In this document: positions 53,641 to 62,041 of the stretch, in pieces
How positions within the stretch are numbered: position 1 is the first letter of the stretch
Layout: each line of letters starts with the position of its first letter
NCBI RefSeq assembly: GCF_028368975.1
Contig: NZ_JAQNDM010000002.1
Location: 5,760,425-5,824,424, forward strand
From: Stigmatella ashevillena
GTDB lineage: Bacteria > Myxococcota > Myxococcia > Myxococcales > Myxococcaceae
DNA length: 64,000 bases
Direction: 5' to 3'
Notes under the pieces: model-generated
What the model was told of the DNA's origin: nothing
Databases searched by the model: none
Seen by the model: only the letters and a program-made list of their open reading frames with translations
Made by a program: the position numbers and the translations under genes

Positions 53641-53877
53641 TCAGCGCCCCGAGGCCGCCGAGGCCGCGAACTCCTCGGGCATGACCTGACCCACGGGAGG
53701 CAGCTTCCAGCGGTCGATGCTTGGACGCACCCCCTTCGTCCGGACAAGCCCTCGCCGACTCGCCCCGAGCACCCCCAGGGCACTGGCGATCAAGACAAAC
53801 GCGGGAATGGCCAGAAGCCCCACGAGACTCACCCAGGGCCTCTTGCCGGACACATCCAATGCAGTCGAAAGAGCCAT
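53641..53877 (-). CDS. small single-pass membrane protein
   Basis: 78 residues from ATG 53877: a short polar start, one membrane helix (VSLVGLLAIPAFVLIASALG), then a basic tail RRGLVRTKGVRPSIDRWKLP. Family unknown. The frame is open further upstream into the transketolase region, but that part is antisense-like. The ribosome site is weak, so the gene is tentative. Confidence 0.5.
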   Translation of the reverse strand: MALSTALDVSGKRPWVSLVGLLAIPAFVLIASALGVLGASRRGLVRTKGVRPSIDRWKLPPVGQVMPEEFAASAASGR

Positions 53878-53965
53878 GATGGGCCAAGATGCGAGCGGCC
53901 GGGGCGGACGGGAAGGGGAGCCCCGCCGGGCCGCATGGACGCTCGCTGAGCAGCTTCCGTCTTCC

Positions 53966-54856
53966 TCAGGGTCTGAGGAAAGACGTGATGCGCTCGCGCA
54001 GACCGCGAACATCCAGACCATGCGCGGCTTCGTGCTCCTGGGCGGTCCCGTACCGGCGCAGCTCCGCCCGGCCCACCCCCACGGACAAGAGGCGATGGGG
54101 CAGGTGCGTCAGCGCCGCCGTGACGGCATGCGCCGAGGTCCCCTCCAGGTAGGGCTCCACCAGGACGAGGGTGGGTTCGCTCAAGGTGGCCAGCAGGGTC
54201 TTGGCGTCGAAGGGACGGATGGTCGCGGCGTACAGCACGGTGAGGTCCTGTTCGGCCACCGCGCTCAGGACGCCATCGAGCATGGGCCCCACCGCGATGA
54301 TGGTTCCCCGGCGTCCCCGGCGCACCACGTCGAACCGCCCAGGCACGATGGGGCGGGGGGCCGCGTTCGTCTGGAGTGACAGCCGCAGGTACACCCGGTC
54401 CCGGCCCGGGAGGGCATCGCGCAGCAGCGGTTCCACCTCGTCCGGGTGACCGGGCACATGCACGGTCCAGCCGGGCAGTGCATCCAGCAAGGCGACGTCC
54501 TCCGGGGCCTGGTGGGTGCGTCCCCCCGCCGCCCAGTCGTAGGACGCTCCAATGCTCACGAGCACCGCGCCCACATCCTGGTGGCACAGGCCGAGTTTGA
54601 GCTGCTCGTAAGGCCTCTCGATGAGGAACGGCGTGTAGGAATGGACGACCGGCCGCAATCCCTCGAGGGCCAGGCCCGCCGCGACGCTGATCATGAGCTG
54701 CTCGCGGATGCCAACGTTGATGACGCGGTGAGGGTATTGGCGCCGGGCCGCTGCGAAGACATCGGCGGAGATGTCCGCCAGCACGACGGCAAGGCGCGGA
54801 TCTCTGCCGAGCAGGCTCTGGGTGGTGGAGACGAAACGCTCACGCATGGTTTCCAT
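53966..54856 (-). CDS. transketolase, C-terminal subunit
   Basis: 296 residues holding the pyrimidine-binding and C-terminal domains of a split transketolase: the RVINVGIREQLMISVAAGLALEG block carries the catalytic Glu that activates thiamine diphosphate, GGRTHQAPEDVALLDALPG follows, and the Rossmann-like C-terminal part starts near residue 175. With the N-terminal subunit encoded just upstream (3-bp gap) it forms the enzyme that moves two-carbon ketol units between sugar phosphates. Split transketolases also occur in aminoshikimate-type and sugar biosynthesis clusters, so a specialised substrate is possible. Confidence 0.9.
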   Translation of the reverse strand: METMRERFVSTTQSLLGRDPRLAVVLADISADVFAAARRQYPHRVINVGIREQLMISVAAGLALEGLRPVVHSYTPFLIERPYEQLKLGLCHQDVGAVLVSIGASYDWAAGGRTHQAPEDVALLDALPGWTVHVPGHPDEVEPLLRDALPGRDRVYLRLSLQTNAAPRPIVPGRFDVVRRGRRGTIIAVGPMLDGVLSAVAEQDLTVLYAATIRPFDAKTLLATLSEPTLVLVEPYLEGTSAHAVTAALTHLPHRLLSVGVGRAELRRYGTAQEHEAAHGLDVRGLRERITSFLRP

Positions 54857-54859
54857 GGA

Positions 54860-55555
54860 TCACCCTTTGGGTTCGACGGTGGCGATGACGGCTTGGGGCC
54901 GACCCTCGCGAGGAGAATTCAGGGCGCGCGCCAGGGCGGCGTGGTCACGGCCGTTCACCGTCTCCGCGTGCCAGCCTTCGGACGCAAAGCGGTTTGCGAG
55001 GCCTCCAGGCCATCCGAGGGAGGCCGACTGGTTGTCGATGACGATGGCGGTGAGCGCGTCCAAGCCCATGCGCCCCGCGACGGCAATCGCCTCGTGGTTG
55101 CTGCCCTCGTCCATCTCCGCGTCTCCCAGCAAAACGGCCACCCGGGGACGCGTGCGCCCCTGGATGCGCAAGCCGAGCGCCATGCCCACCGCGATCGGCA
55201 GTCCGTGGCCCAGCGAGCCGCTCCCCACCTCGACCCCTGGCACCAACACCCGGTCAGGGTGGTGTCCGAGCAAGGAGTCATAAGCGCCAAACCGGCCCAA
55301 CTCCTGGAGGGGAAGAAACCCCTTGGCGGCGAGGACGGCGTAATACGCCATGGGCCCGTGCCCCTTGGAAAGGACGAAGCGATCCCGATCGGGATCCCCC
55401 AGGGTGGCGGGGGATACCCGCAGCACCTGGTCGTAGAGCACCCAGAGCACATCGAGGGTCGAGGTCGCGCTCGGGGCATGCTTCTCGGCCCCGGTCATCC
55501 GCGACAACAGCCGACCCAGTTCTCCATAGGGAAGAGACGGTGTGGGAGTTGGCAT
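54860..55555 (-). CDS. transketolase, N-terminal (ThDP-binding) subunit
   Basis: 231 residues with the diphosphate-binding half of transketolase: the RFVLSKGHGPMAYYAVLA block, GSGSLGHGLPIAVGMALG, and the ThDP motif GDAEMDEGSNHEA followed by the N box IVIDNQSASLGWP. Glu replaces Gly in the usual GDGE(L) as GDAEMDEG, a common variant. ATG 55555 was preferred to the TTG five codons earlier. It is the first gene of the pair and divergent from soxR; the intervening dyad lies in its promoter region. Confidence 0.92.
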   Translation of the reverse strand: MPTPTPSLPYGELGRLLSRMTGAEKHAPSATSTLDVLWVLYDQVLRVSPATLGDPDRDRFVLSKGHGPMAYYAVLAAKGFLPLQELGRFGAYDSLLGHHPDRVLVPGVEVGSGSLGHGLPIAVGMALGLRIQGRTRPRVAVLLGDAEMDEGSNHEAIAVAGRMGLDALTAIVIDNQSASLGWPGGLANRFASEGWHAETVNGRDHAALARALNSPREGRPQAVIATVEPKG

Positions 55556-55571
55556 GCGACGAACATGCAAG

Positions 55572-55587
55572 TTGAAGTGAACTTCAA
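55572..55587. promoter_or_regulatory. SoxR/MerR-type operator dyad between transketolase and soxR
   Basis: Perfect dyad TTGAAGTGAACTTCAA (7-bp arms, 2-bp centre). Toward the transketolase genes it sits between a TTGACT (-35-like, 55592-55587) and a weak -10 about 19 bp away, the geometry used by MerR-family activators. Toward soxR, GATAAT at 55595-55600 is a good -10 that would start transcription at the soxR ATG. Confidence 0.6.
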
Positions 55588-55607
55588 GTCAACTGATAAT
55601 CGTGGGA

Positions 55608-56072
55608 ATGAGCACCTTGCCCGCGATGGTCACCATTGGAGAGCTGGCAGCCCGCAGCGGCATGGCCACCTCCGCGCTGCGGTTCTACGAGAAAGAAGGC
55701 CTCATCCACGCCGAGCGGACAGGCGGCAACCAGCGCCGGTTTCCCCGGAGCGAGCTGCGGCGTGTCTCGTTCATCCGCGCGGCGCAGCAGGTTGGGCTGA
55801 CCCTGGAGGAGATCCGGGAAGCCCTCGCTTCGCTGCCTGGATCCCGCACGCCGACGCAGGCGGATTGGGAGAAGCTGTCCCGCACCTGGCGTCACCGGCT
55901 GGACGAGCGGATTGCCCAATTGGAGCGGCTGCGGGACAAGCTCACCTCGTGCATCGGCTGCGGGTGTCTGTCCCTGAAGAAGTGCCACCTCTACAATCCG
56001 GATGATCAGGCCGCGCTCGGCGGACCTGGGGCGCGCTATCTCCTGGGGGATACGTCCCCGCCGAAGACGTGA
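55608..56072 (+). CDS. soxR: SoxR-type redox-sensing MerR-family regulator
   Basis: 154 residues: MerR winged helix-turn-helix (VTIGELAARSGMATSALRFY, then GLIHAERTGGNQRRF), dimerisation helix, and the [2Fe-2S] cluster motif C-x2-C-x-C-x5-C in CIGCGCLSLKKC near residue 120. Oxidation of the cluster by redox-cycling compounds switches SoxR to an activator. In non-enteric bacteria SoxR directly controls a few nearby or efflux genes rather than soxS. Start: ATG 55608 would be leaderless relative to GATAAT; GTG 55602 is an alternative. It is divergent from the split transketolase. Confidence 0.93.
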   Translation: MSTLPAMVTIGELAARSGMATSALRFYEKEGLIHAERTGGNQRRFPRSELRRVSFIRAAQQVGLTLEEIREALASLPGSRTPTQADWEKLSRTWRHRLDERIAQLERLRDKLTSCIGCGCLSLKKCHLYNPDDQAALGGPGARYLLGDTSPPKT

Positions 56073-56144
56073 GGCGCGGCGTCCGGGTACCTCTTGAGGG
56101 GTACAGACGCCGGAGTGCTCCGGACGCATCCTGTGCTCCGGCCC

Positions 56145-57776
56145 ATGAAAAAGCGCACCGTCCGGACACCTGCCAAGCCTCCCACCCGGAACTTGACCTT
56201 CTTGCTGATCAAAAAGGAGTTCAAGACCTTCGAAGAAGCACTCAAGGAGCCTCTTCCTCGCCGACAGAAACAGCTCCCCGCAGATTACGGCTTCGAGGGC
56301 ACACTCTACACGTCTGAATCACCGGCCAAGAAACCGCGGTGGGTGTCCTTCGTAGAGGAGGGTTTCCCGGAGGGCATTCCCATCGACCCAAGCTCCACCC
56401 CGGGTGCGGTCTTGCTCCTCAAGGCGGATTCTCGCCTGTTCGCATTGACCTTTGGACAAGGACGGCACCTCCTCAAAGCCGACGCCTGCGAAGTGGACTT
56501 CGGCTTGAAGGTCACCCTCAACATGGTCGACGCGGCCAAGCTGCGCAGCCTCGACATGCGTACTTTCGAAGAATCAACCCTTCACACGCGCAGGCAGGTC
56601 AGCCGCAATTCGTCTCTGGATGCCTTTAACGTCGACGTCATCCGGGACCTCCTGGGCGCAGTCACGGGCGAGCCCCCTGATGCGGGCTTCGCCAAGCGGC
56701 TCACGGGCCGGGATGCCTTGACGTTGACAGGGGCTGTGCTCTTTTCGGAGTTGGCCAACACGTGCAAAGTTCTTCTCAAAGCCTACAAAGAGAACAAATA
56801 CAAAGAGAATTTTGCCTGGGTTGACAACATTCGCCTCGTCAAGGATGGCTTCCTCCGAGAGGAACTCAATCAGCAGTTGATGCAGGCTATCAACAAGGGT
56901 GAACTCCACAAAATCCATCTCGCTCCCCCCGAGGTCATCGACTGGACGCAGGCGGGATTCCGCTACCCCAGTGAGCGGGTGGGTGTTGACGAGCCCCACA
57001 GTGACCTGGACATCACGGAATGCCTCGAAGCCCTTGCCAAACGAGCAGGGGGCTCAGCCTCCGCCCTGGAACTAACGCTGGATGATTTCAAGAAGGGAAA
57101 AATCCGCGTTGTCTACGAAGACTCTTCTTACGAGCATGAGCAATGGCCTCTCTACAACTGTCTGGTTGCGGAGCTGAGCGGCAAGGAGTCTCTTCACATC
57201 CTGTCCGCCGGGCAGTGGTTCAAGATTGAAAAGACTTTTGCTGCCCAGACACTCAAGGATGCCAAGGGTTTCGTCAAAGAGCTCACGGGCTTCCCCGCCG
57301 CCCGCCCCGGCGAAACAGAGGGGGACTACAACGCGAGGGTGGCCCAGGGTTCCAAGAGCCTGGCGCTCCTCGACAAGCATCTGCTCAAGAGCAAGGGCGC
57401 TCGAACCCCGATCGAACCCTGTGATCTCTTCTCCCTCAGTGGTCAGTTCATCCACATCAAGCGGAAGGTTCGCTCATCCGCTCTGAGCCACCTGTTCTCA
57501 CAGGGCTCCGTCGCAGCCGAAACCTTCCTTCGAGATGACAGCTTCCGGAAGAAGCTGAAGGCGGCCATGACCCAGCAGAATCCTTCGCTGGCCGCTCTCT
57601 TGGATGATCCGATTCCCAGCAACTACGAGATCGTCTTCGCCGTCATCACCGGCTCCAAGCGCGAGTGGCCCGAGGCGCTTCCGTTTTTCAGCCAGCTCAA
57701 CTTCGTCCGGCATGCCCAGCGCCTCTCCGGCTACGGCTTCAAGGTCAGCCTTTGCCGAATCGAAGAGAAGGCGTGA
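56145..57776 (+). CDS. DUF6119 / TIGR04141 family sporadically distributed protein
   Basis: 543 residues matching the TIGR04141 (DUF6119) pattern: NLTFLLIKKEFKTFEEAL start, SRLFALTFGQGRHLLKAD near residue 100, FGLKVTLNMVDAAKLRSLD, NSSLDAFNVDVIRDLLGAVTG, and the late block YEIVFAVITGSKREWPEALPFFSQLNF. The family is patchily spread and often found on mobile or defence-associated DNA; its biochemical function is not established. Codon use is visibly less GC-biased than in the neighbours. The chosen ATG 56145 lacks a clear ribosome site. It stands alone, convergent with the MBL-fold gene 5 bp away. Confidence 0.85.
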   Translation: MKKRTVRTPAKPPTRNLTFLLIKKEFKTFEEALKEPLPRRQKQLPADYGFEGTLYTSESPAKKPRWVSFVEEGFPEGIPIDPSSTPGAVLLLKADSRLFALTFGQGRHLLKADACEVDFGLKVTLNMVDAAKLRSLDMRTFEESTLHTRRQVSRNSSLDAFNVDVIRDLLGAVTGEPPDAGFAKRLTGRDALTLTGAVLFSELANTCKVLLKAYKENKYKENFAWVDNIRLVKDGFLREELNQQLMQAINKGELHKIHLAPPEVIDWTQAGFRYPSERVGVDEPHSDLDITECLEALAKRAGGSASALELTLDDFKKGKIRVVYEDSSYEHEQWPLYNCLVAELSGKESLHILSAGQWFKIEKTFAAQTLKDAKGFVKELTGFPAARPGETEGDYNARVAQGSKSLALLDKHLLKSKGARTPIEPCDLFSLSGQFIHIKRKVRSSALSHLFSQGSVAAETFLRDDSFRKKLKAAMTQQNPSLAALLDDPIPSNYEIVFAVITGSKREWPEALPFFSQLNFVRHAQRLSGYGFKVSLCRIEEKA

Positions 57777-57781
57777 GCCCG

Positions 57782-58558
57782 TCAGTACCAGTTGCGCACA
57801 CGCACTTCGACCCCCACATCCGTGCCGACGAGCCGGGTAAACTCGTTCAGATCGCTGTCACGAAAGTGATAGGGATAAACCACCTTGGGTTTGAACTCGC
57901 GCACCGCATCCGCCGCCTGGGCCACCGTCATGGTGTAGGGCAGGTTCATCGGAATGAACGCCACGGCGATGTCGCGCAGCGCCCTCATCTCGGGGATGTC
58001 CTCTGTATCACCCGCGATGTAGACCCGCGTCTGCCCGAAGGTCAGGACGTAGCCATTGCCACGGCCCTTCTCGTGGTACTGGAGCCGCTCGGCCGTGAGG
58101 TTGTACATCGGGATCGCCTCGGCGGAGAGCTCCGCCACGGTCAGCTTCCCGCCGTTCGCGAGCACCTGCACTGCCCCCTGGAGAGAGGCGGGCAGGGCGT
58201 CCCGCACCGCCTGGGGCGCCACGATGACCGTCTCCGGCCGCACCAGGGCCGTCAGGGTGGCGGTGCTCAGGTGATCGCCGTGGATGTCGGTCACGAAGAT
58301 GACATCCGGTGTCGGCAAGCCCTGATACCCCGAGGCCTCTCCCACCGGATCGACGTAGAGCGTCTTGCCCGCCCAATATAGGACGAAGGTGGCGTGGTTG
58401 ACCGGGTGGATGATCAGGTCTCCCCGGGACGTGGAGACGGCATCTCCCGAAATGGGCGGCGCCTCGGGGGGAGGCGTCTCCTCCTCGTCCGACGAACATG
58501 CAGCCATCCACACCGTGAGCGCCACCGCAGTGGCGACAAGCAACCGGATCTGACGCAT
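57782..58558 (-). CDS. MBL-fold metal-dependent hydrolase, lipoprotein (UlaG-like)
   Basis: 258 residues with a lipoprotein signal (lipobox WMAAC near residue 21). Metallo-beta-lactamase fold of the UlaG/L-ascorbate-6-phosphate-lactonase-like branch: an early HPVNHATFVLYW with a metal-like His, TDIHGDHLS as the HxHxDH equivalent (reads D-I-H-G-D-H), AGDTEDIPEMRAL and the YPYHFRDSDL His near the end. It is likely an envelope-anchored hydrolase of unknown substrate. Start ATG 58558. Confidence 0.88.
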   Translation of the reverse strand: MRQIRLLVATAVALTVWMAACSSDEEETPPPEAPPISGDAVSTSRGDLIIHPVNHATFVLYWAGKTLYVDPVGEASGYQGLPTPDVIFVTDIHGDHLSTATLTALVRPETVIVAPQAVRDALPASLQGAVQVLANGGKLTVAELSAEAIPMYNLTAERLQYHEKGRGNGYVLTFGQTRVYIAGDTEDIPEMRALRDIAVAFIPMNLPYTMTVAQAADAVREFKPKVVYPYHFRDSDLNEFTRLVGTDVGVEVRVRNWY

Positions 58559-58593
58559 TTGTCCCTCTCTCCTTGTCGCAAACCTTGCCCGGA

Positions 58594-59772
58594 CTACCGC
58601 ACGCGCTGACGGGGGGGAGCGTCGCCGTGGACTTCCTCCAACGCCTCGGCCACGGCGTCCATCTCCTGGCCCAGCTGATCCACGCTCTGGCGCAAGCTCG
58701 CGCTCGCCACGTCCGCGCTCGCCACATCCGCCGAGCGCACCCGCAGCACCTGCGTGTAGAGGTGCTCCAGTGTGTAATACAAGCGCATGTGCTCGGCTTC
58801 CAGACGGGCAGCCGAAGTCGCCAGCTCGGCCCTCTGCTTCCGCTGGTCGTCCACGAGCCGCAGCGCTTTCTCCAGCCGCTCCTTCACCACCGCGTCCTGC
58901 TCGGACTCCACCCGCGCCGCCAGGCCCTTGCGGTCCTGCTCCAGCCGTCGCTCATCCTCGGGAGAATTCAGCGAGCGCAACTCCGCCTCGCGGCGCGCCA
59001 GCTCGTGGCAGCTCTTGCGCAACCCTTCCACCGTCTGCTCGGGCTGGTGCACCACGTCCCGCAGCACCGCCGGGCCCGTGCGCAGCTCCGCCAGCAGCTT
59101 GTCGCACAGGGTATTCACCCGCGCCGTGCGGGGATCCTCGGTCTTCGGGGCGGACTCTGCCTGCCGGGACACGGGGCTCGCCTCTGCGGAGGCCTGCTCC
59201 GGCAAAGCCTCCGCGGAGCCCTGTCCGAGCCGGGCGCGCTCGCGCTCCCAGACACGGCCCAGGATGCCCGCTGACCCGCAGGCGATTCCGAATGCCACGA
59301 AGATGAGCCACCATTCCTTCGAGACGAATGCGGCCCCCGTCAGCACCAGCGCCGTCACCGCGAAGACCCATCCCATGACGGGATTGGCCTCCTTCATCTG
59401 CCGCTGCCGTTTCAGGGCCCGCGCCCGCGCGCGCTGCTCCTGTCGCTGCATCTGTTTCAGCTCCTTGCGGCGCAGCCTCTTCTCCAAGCGCTGATGGTGG
59501 TGGGTGTTCGCCTTCTCCGCCCACTTCTGCTCCACCTCTTTCAGCTGCTCCTGAGCCCACTTCTCTACGCCCGCCGCGTGTTTCTCCGCCCACGCTTCCC
59601 ACCCTTGCGCTCGTGCGCTCGACCACCGCTCGCGGCTCTCCTTCTCTCGCTGCTCCCACATCCGCATTCGCTCGCCGTGGCGCTTCTGGCCCTCGGCCAT
59701 GGCCTCCTGGATGCGGCGCAGGTGTTTCTGGAGGGGATGTTCCGGCGGTGGGAAAGGAGGTCGCGGGGCCAT
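58594..59772 (-). CDS. coiled-coil membrane protein with a two-helix hairpin
   Basis: 392 residues. Residues 1-130 are very charged helix (KRHGERMRMWEQREKESRER, then EKRLRRKELKQMQRQEQRAR) with a Trp at regular spacing. A hydrophobic hairpin at about 133-175 (GWVFAVTALVLTGAAFV and WLIFVAFGIACGSAGILG) matches the 2TM domain seen in many myxobacterial proteins. A second coiled coil at 240-370 ends in a short tandem SADVASADVAS. It could tether partners at the membrane. Function unknown. The start is ATG 59772. Confidence 0.75.
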   Translation of the reverse strand: MAPRPPFPPPEHPLQKHLRRIQEAMAEGQKRHGERMRMWEQREKESRERWSSARAQGWEAWAEKHAAGVEKWAQEQLKEVEQKWAEKANTHHHQRLEKRLRRKELKQMQRQEQRARARALKRQRQMKEANPVMGWVFAVTALVLTGAAFVSKEWWLIFVAFGIACGSAGILGRVWERERARLGQGSAEALPEQASAEASPVSRQAESAPKTEDPRTARVNTLCDKLLAELRTGPAVLRDVVHQPEQTVEGLRKSCHELARREAELRSLNSPEDERRLEQDRKGLAARVESEQDAVVKERLEKALRLVDDQRKQRAELATSAARLEAEHMRLYYTLEHLYTQVLRVRSADVASADVASASLRQSVDQLGQEMDAVAEALEEVHGDAPPRQRVR

Positions 59773-59880
59773 GGCAAGGTCCGGGTACAGGCGTCAACAA
59801 GGCTCATCCTGCCCACGATTCCGCCGTTCCACCAGCACGCACGGCGACCTACTGCCCACCGCAGATCTATCGTGGACTAC

Positions 59881-60154
59881 ATGAAATCATCGAATCATGC
59901 TCTTGATTTCTGGTTGCCAGTCCTCCTCGCAGGGCTGGTGGGTGGGTGTTCTTCAGGAGCACGCTCCGCCGATCTACCTCGCCCAGGTCACCTGCTGGGA
60001 CACGGTGAGTTGTAGCGTCCAAAGAAACCCCTCCACATCTCGGAGAAAAGGAAACATAGGCAATACGAACCCTGATGAGGTGAGCCAATGGCATCCCTGG
60101 ACGCGGGCCTTCATGAACTCTGGCATCAGATTCGGGAACTGGATAACCGGGTAG
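59881..60154 (+). pseudogene. small lipoprotein gene, probably frameshifted
   Basis: ATG 59881 starts a lipoprotein signal with lipobox LVGGC near residue 24, but its frame stops at 60015 after 44 residues. A +1 frame continues sensibly from about 59960 (QEHAPPIYLAQVTCWDTVSC, then NPSTSRRKGNIGNTNPDEVS and WHPWTRAFM) to a stop at 60154. Joined, the two give a protein of about 90 residues with a conserved-looking Cys/Trp core. Either a real frameshift or a sequencing error would explain it. Confidence 0.45.
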
Positions 60155-60197
60155 CACGAGGTGAGCCTCTGGCACTTCCCCAGCGCCCTAACGGCAT

Positions 60198-60971
60198 CTA
60201 TGACCGGGGCGGGTCCATCAGCGCGGCCACCTCGGGCCCGTATCCTCCCGGGCCTTCTCCGTGGACGATGAGCGGTGGGCGGACCTCCAATCCCCGGTCC
60301 TGGTCCCGGAGCGCATGCACCAGGAAACGCGTCGCGGGCGCTTCCACCCGCGCATGGATGAGCCGCAACGCCCGGGGAAAGAGTCTCGCCGCCGTGAGTT
60401 CGCCGAGCACCTCCGTCAACCGGGCCGCCGGGTACACCAGGCTGACCCCTCCGCCTCGGAAAAGGGCATGGCGCGCTGCCGCCACCACCGCCGCCGCGTC
60501 ACAGGCCAGCTCCTGCTTGGACAGGGCTCGCTCCTCGTCCGGGCTTCGCACACCCGCGCTCGCGCGGCGGAAAGGGGGGTTCGAGACCACGAGGGCATGG
60601 CCTCCCGGAGGCAGCAGCGTCCTCGCCTCGCGCAGATCTCCGAGCAGCGGGCGGACCTGCTCCTCCAACCCGTTGAGCCTTACGCCTCGCTCCAGCCGCG
60701 CGTACACCGCAGGTTGCAGTTCCAGCGCGTCCACGGGGCCCCGGTGGAACTGCCGCACCAGCAGGAATGACACCACCCCGCTGCCTGCCCCCAGCTCCAG
60801 CACACGCCCTTCCCGGGTGCCCTCCGCCGCGGCGAACGCCGCGAGCAGCACCGCGTCCAAGTTGAAGCGGTACCCCGTCCGGCGCTGCACCACCTGGACT
60901 CCCGCCGTGCCAATGGCATCCAGCGTCTCGTCCGGTCCGAGGGCCTCCGGCATGGGCGAGGGGGAGTTCAC
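60198..60971 (-). CDS. TrmN6/YfiC-like tRNA (adenine-N6) methyltransferase
   Basis: 257 residues. SAM-binding motif I is VLELGAGSGVVSFLL (about residue 57), motif II is DALELQPAVYARLERGV, and the N6-adenine signature is VVSNPPFRR (about 130). This matches tRNA1(Val) A37 N6-methyltransferase (TrmN6), which modifies the base next to the anticodon, though related NPPF enzymes can act on other substrates. The GTG start at 60971 overlaps the TGA of the glutathione synthetase gene (GTGA), so the two are translationally coupled. Confidence 0.87.
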   Translation of the reverse strand: MNSPSPMPEALGPDETLDAIGTAGVQVVQRRTGYRFNLDAVLLAAFAAAEGTREGRVLELGAGSGVVSFLLVRQFHRGPVDALELQPAVYARLERGVRLNGLEEQVRPLLGDLREARTLLPPGGHALVVSNPPFRRASAGVRSPDEERALSKQELACDAAAVVAAARHALFRGGGVSLVYPAARLTEVLGELTAARLFPRALRLIHARVEAPATRFLVHALRDQDRGLEVRPPLIVHGEGPGGYGPEVAALMDPPRS

Positions 60972-61924
60972 CGGTTCGCGGACAAGCGCTCCGCGAGATC
61001 AATGACGTGGGACTCGATGCTCACGCCATCCAGCCGGTCGATCTCCACCAGCCCCGTGGGGCTCGTCACGTTCACCTCCGTGAGGTAGTCGCCCAGCACG
61101 TCGATGCCCACCAAGTACAGCCCTCGCTCCAGCAGCACGGGCTTGAGGCGGGCGCAGATCTCCTTCTCGCGCGCCGTGAGCACCGTCTTCACCGGCTTTC
61201 CCCCCGCGGCCATGTTCCCCCGGTGGTCGTCGTCCGAGGGCACCCGGAGCACCGCGCCCAGGGGCTCTCCGTTCACCAGGATGATGCGCTTGTCGCCCAG
61301 GCGCGCCTGCGGCACGTAGGCCTGGGCCATGATGGGCTCCTGGCCTCCCCGGGTGAGCATCTCCAGCATCGAGCGCGTGTTGCGATCCTTCTGGTCCAGG
61401 AAGACGATCCCCTTGCCCCCAAAGCCATCGATGGGTTTGAGGATGGTCCCCCCGGGGTGCCGGGCGATGAAGTCCGCCAGCGCCGGCAGCTCCCGCGCCA
61501 CGAACGTCTCCGGCATCAGGTCCGGGAAGTGCAGCGTGAAGAGCTTCTCGTTTGCCTCGCGCAGGGCCGAGGGGCTGTTGATGTAGATCGGAGACTTGCC
61601 CGCGCACAACTCCACCAGTTGCGTGGCGTGCAGAAAGTCCACGTCCACCGGCGGATCCTTGCGCAGGAAGAGCACATCCAGGCTGGAGATCGGATGCACC
61701 GCCTCCTGCCGCACCTCGAAGTGCCGACCCGCCTCGGCCTGCACGGACACCGTGCGCATGCGGGCCTCGGTACATCGGCCGCTGAAGCGCAGCCAGCCCT
61801 GCTCGAAGTAGCGCACCGTGTGGCCCCGCCGGTGCGCCTCCACCATCATCGCGAACGTGGAGTCATGGTCCACCCGCACGTGCTCGAGCGGGTCCATCAA
61901 GAATCCCAAGGTGAGGGGCGCCAT
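60968..61924 (-). CDS. gshB: glutathione synthetase
   Basis: 318 residues of the prokaryotic GshB family: N-terminal LGFLMDPLEHVRVDHDSTFAM, the PPVDVDFLHATQLVEL block, and the ATP-grasp domain with TILKPIDGFGGKGIVFLD, PVKTVLTAREKEIC and the metal-binding D..EVNVTSPTGLVEIDRLDG near the end. It ligates glycine to gamma-glutamylcysteine using ATP. ATG 61924 gives a protein starting exactly at the family N-terminus; an upstream ATG at 62008 only adds an unrelated tail. It is the first gene of a coupled pair with the TrmN6-like gene. Confidence 0.95.
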   Translation of the reverse strand: MAPLTLGFLMDPLEHVRVDHDSTFAMMVEAHRRGHTVRYFEQGWLRFSGRCTEARMRTVSVQAEAGRHFEVRQEAVHPISSLDVLFLRKDPPVDVDFLHATQLVELCAGKSPIYINSPSALREANEKLFTLHFPDLMPETFVARELPALADFIARHPGGTILKPIDGFGGKGIVFLDQKDRNTRSMLEMLTRGGQEPIMAQAYVPQARLGDKRIILVNGEPLGAVLRVPSDDDHRGNMAAGGKPVKTVLTAREKEICARLKPVLLERGLYLVGIDVLGDYLTEVNVTSPTGLVEIDRLDGVSIESHVIDLAERLSANR

Positions 61925-62041
61925 TGCGTGAACCCATATCGGGGTGGGCGCCCCGGAAGTCTGGGGCACACAGGGGTGGAGAGGGTCCAGCAGGCTAGAC
62001 CAGGACACCCCCGTGCCGCACCGCTTGTCTCCAGGCGGGGC

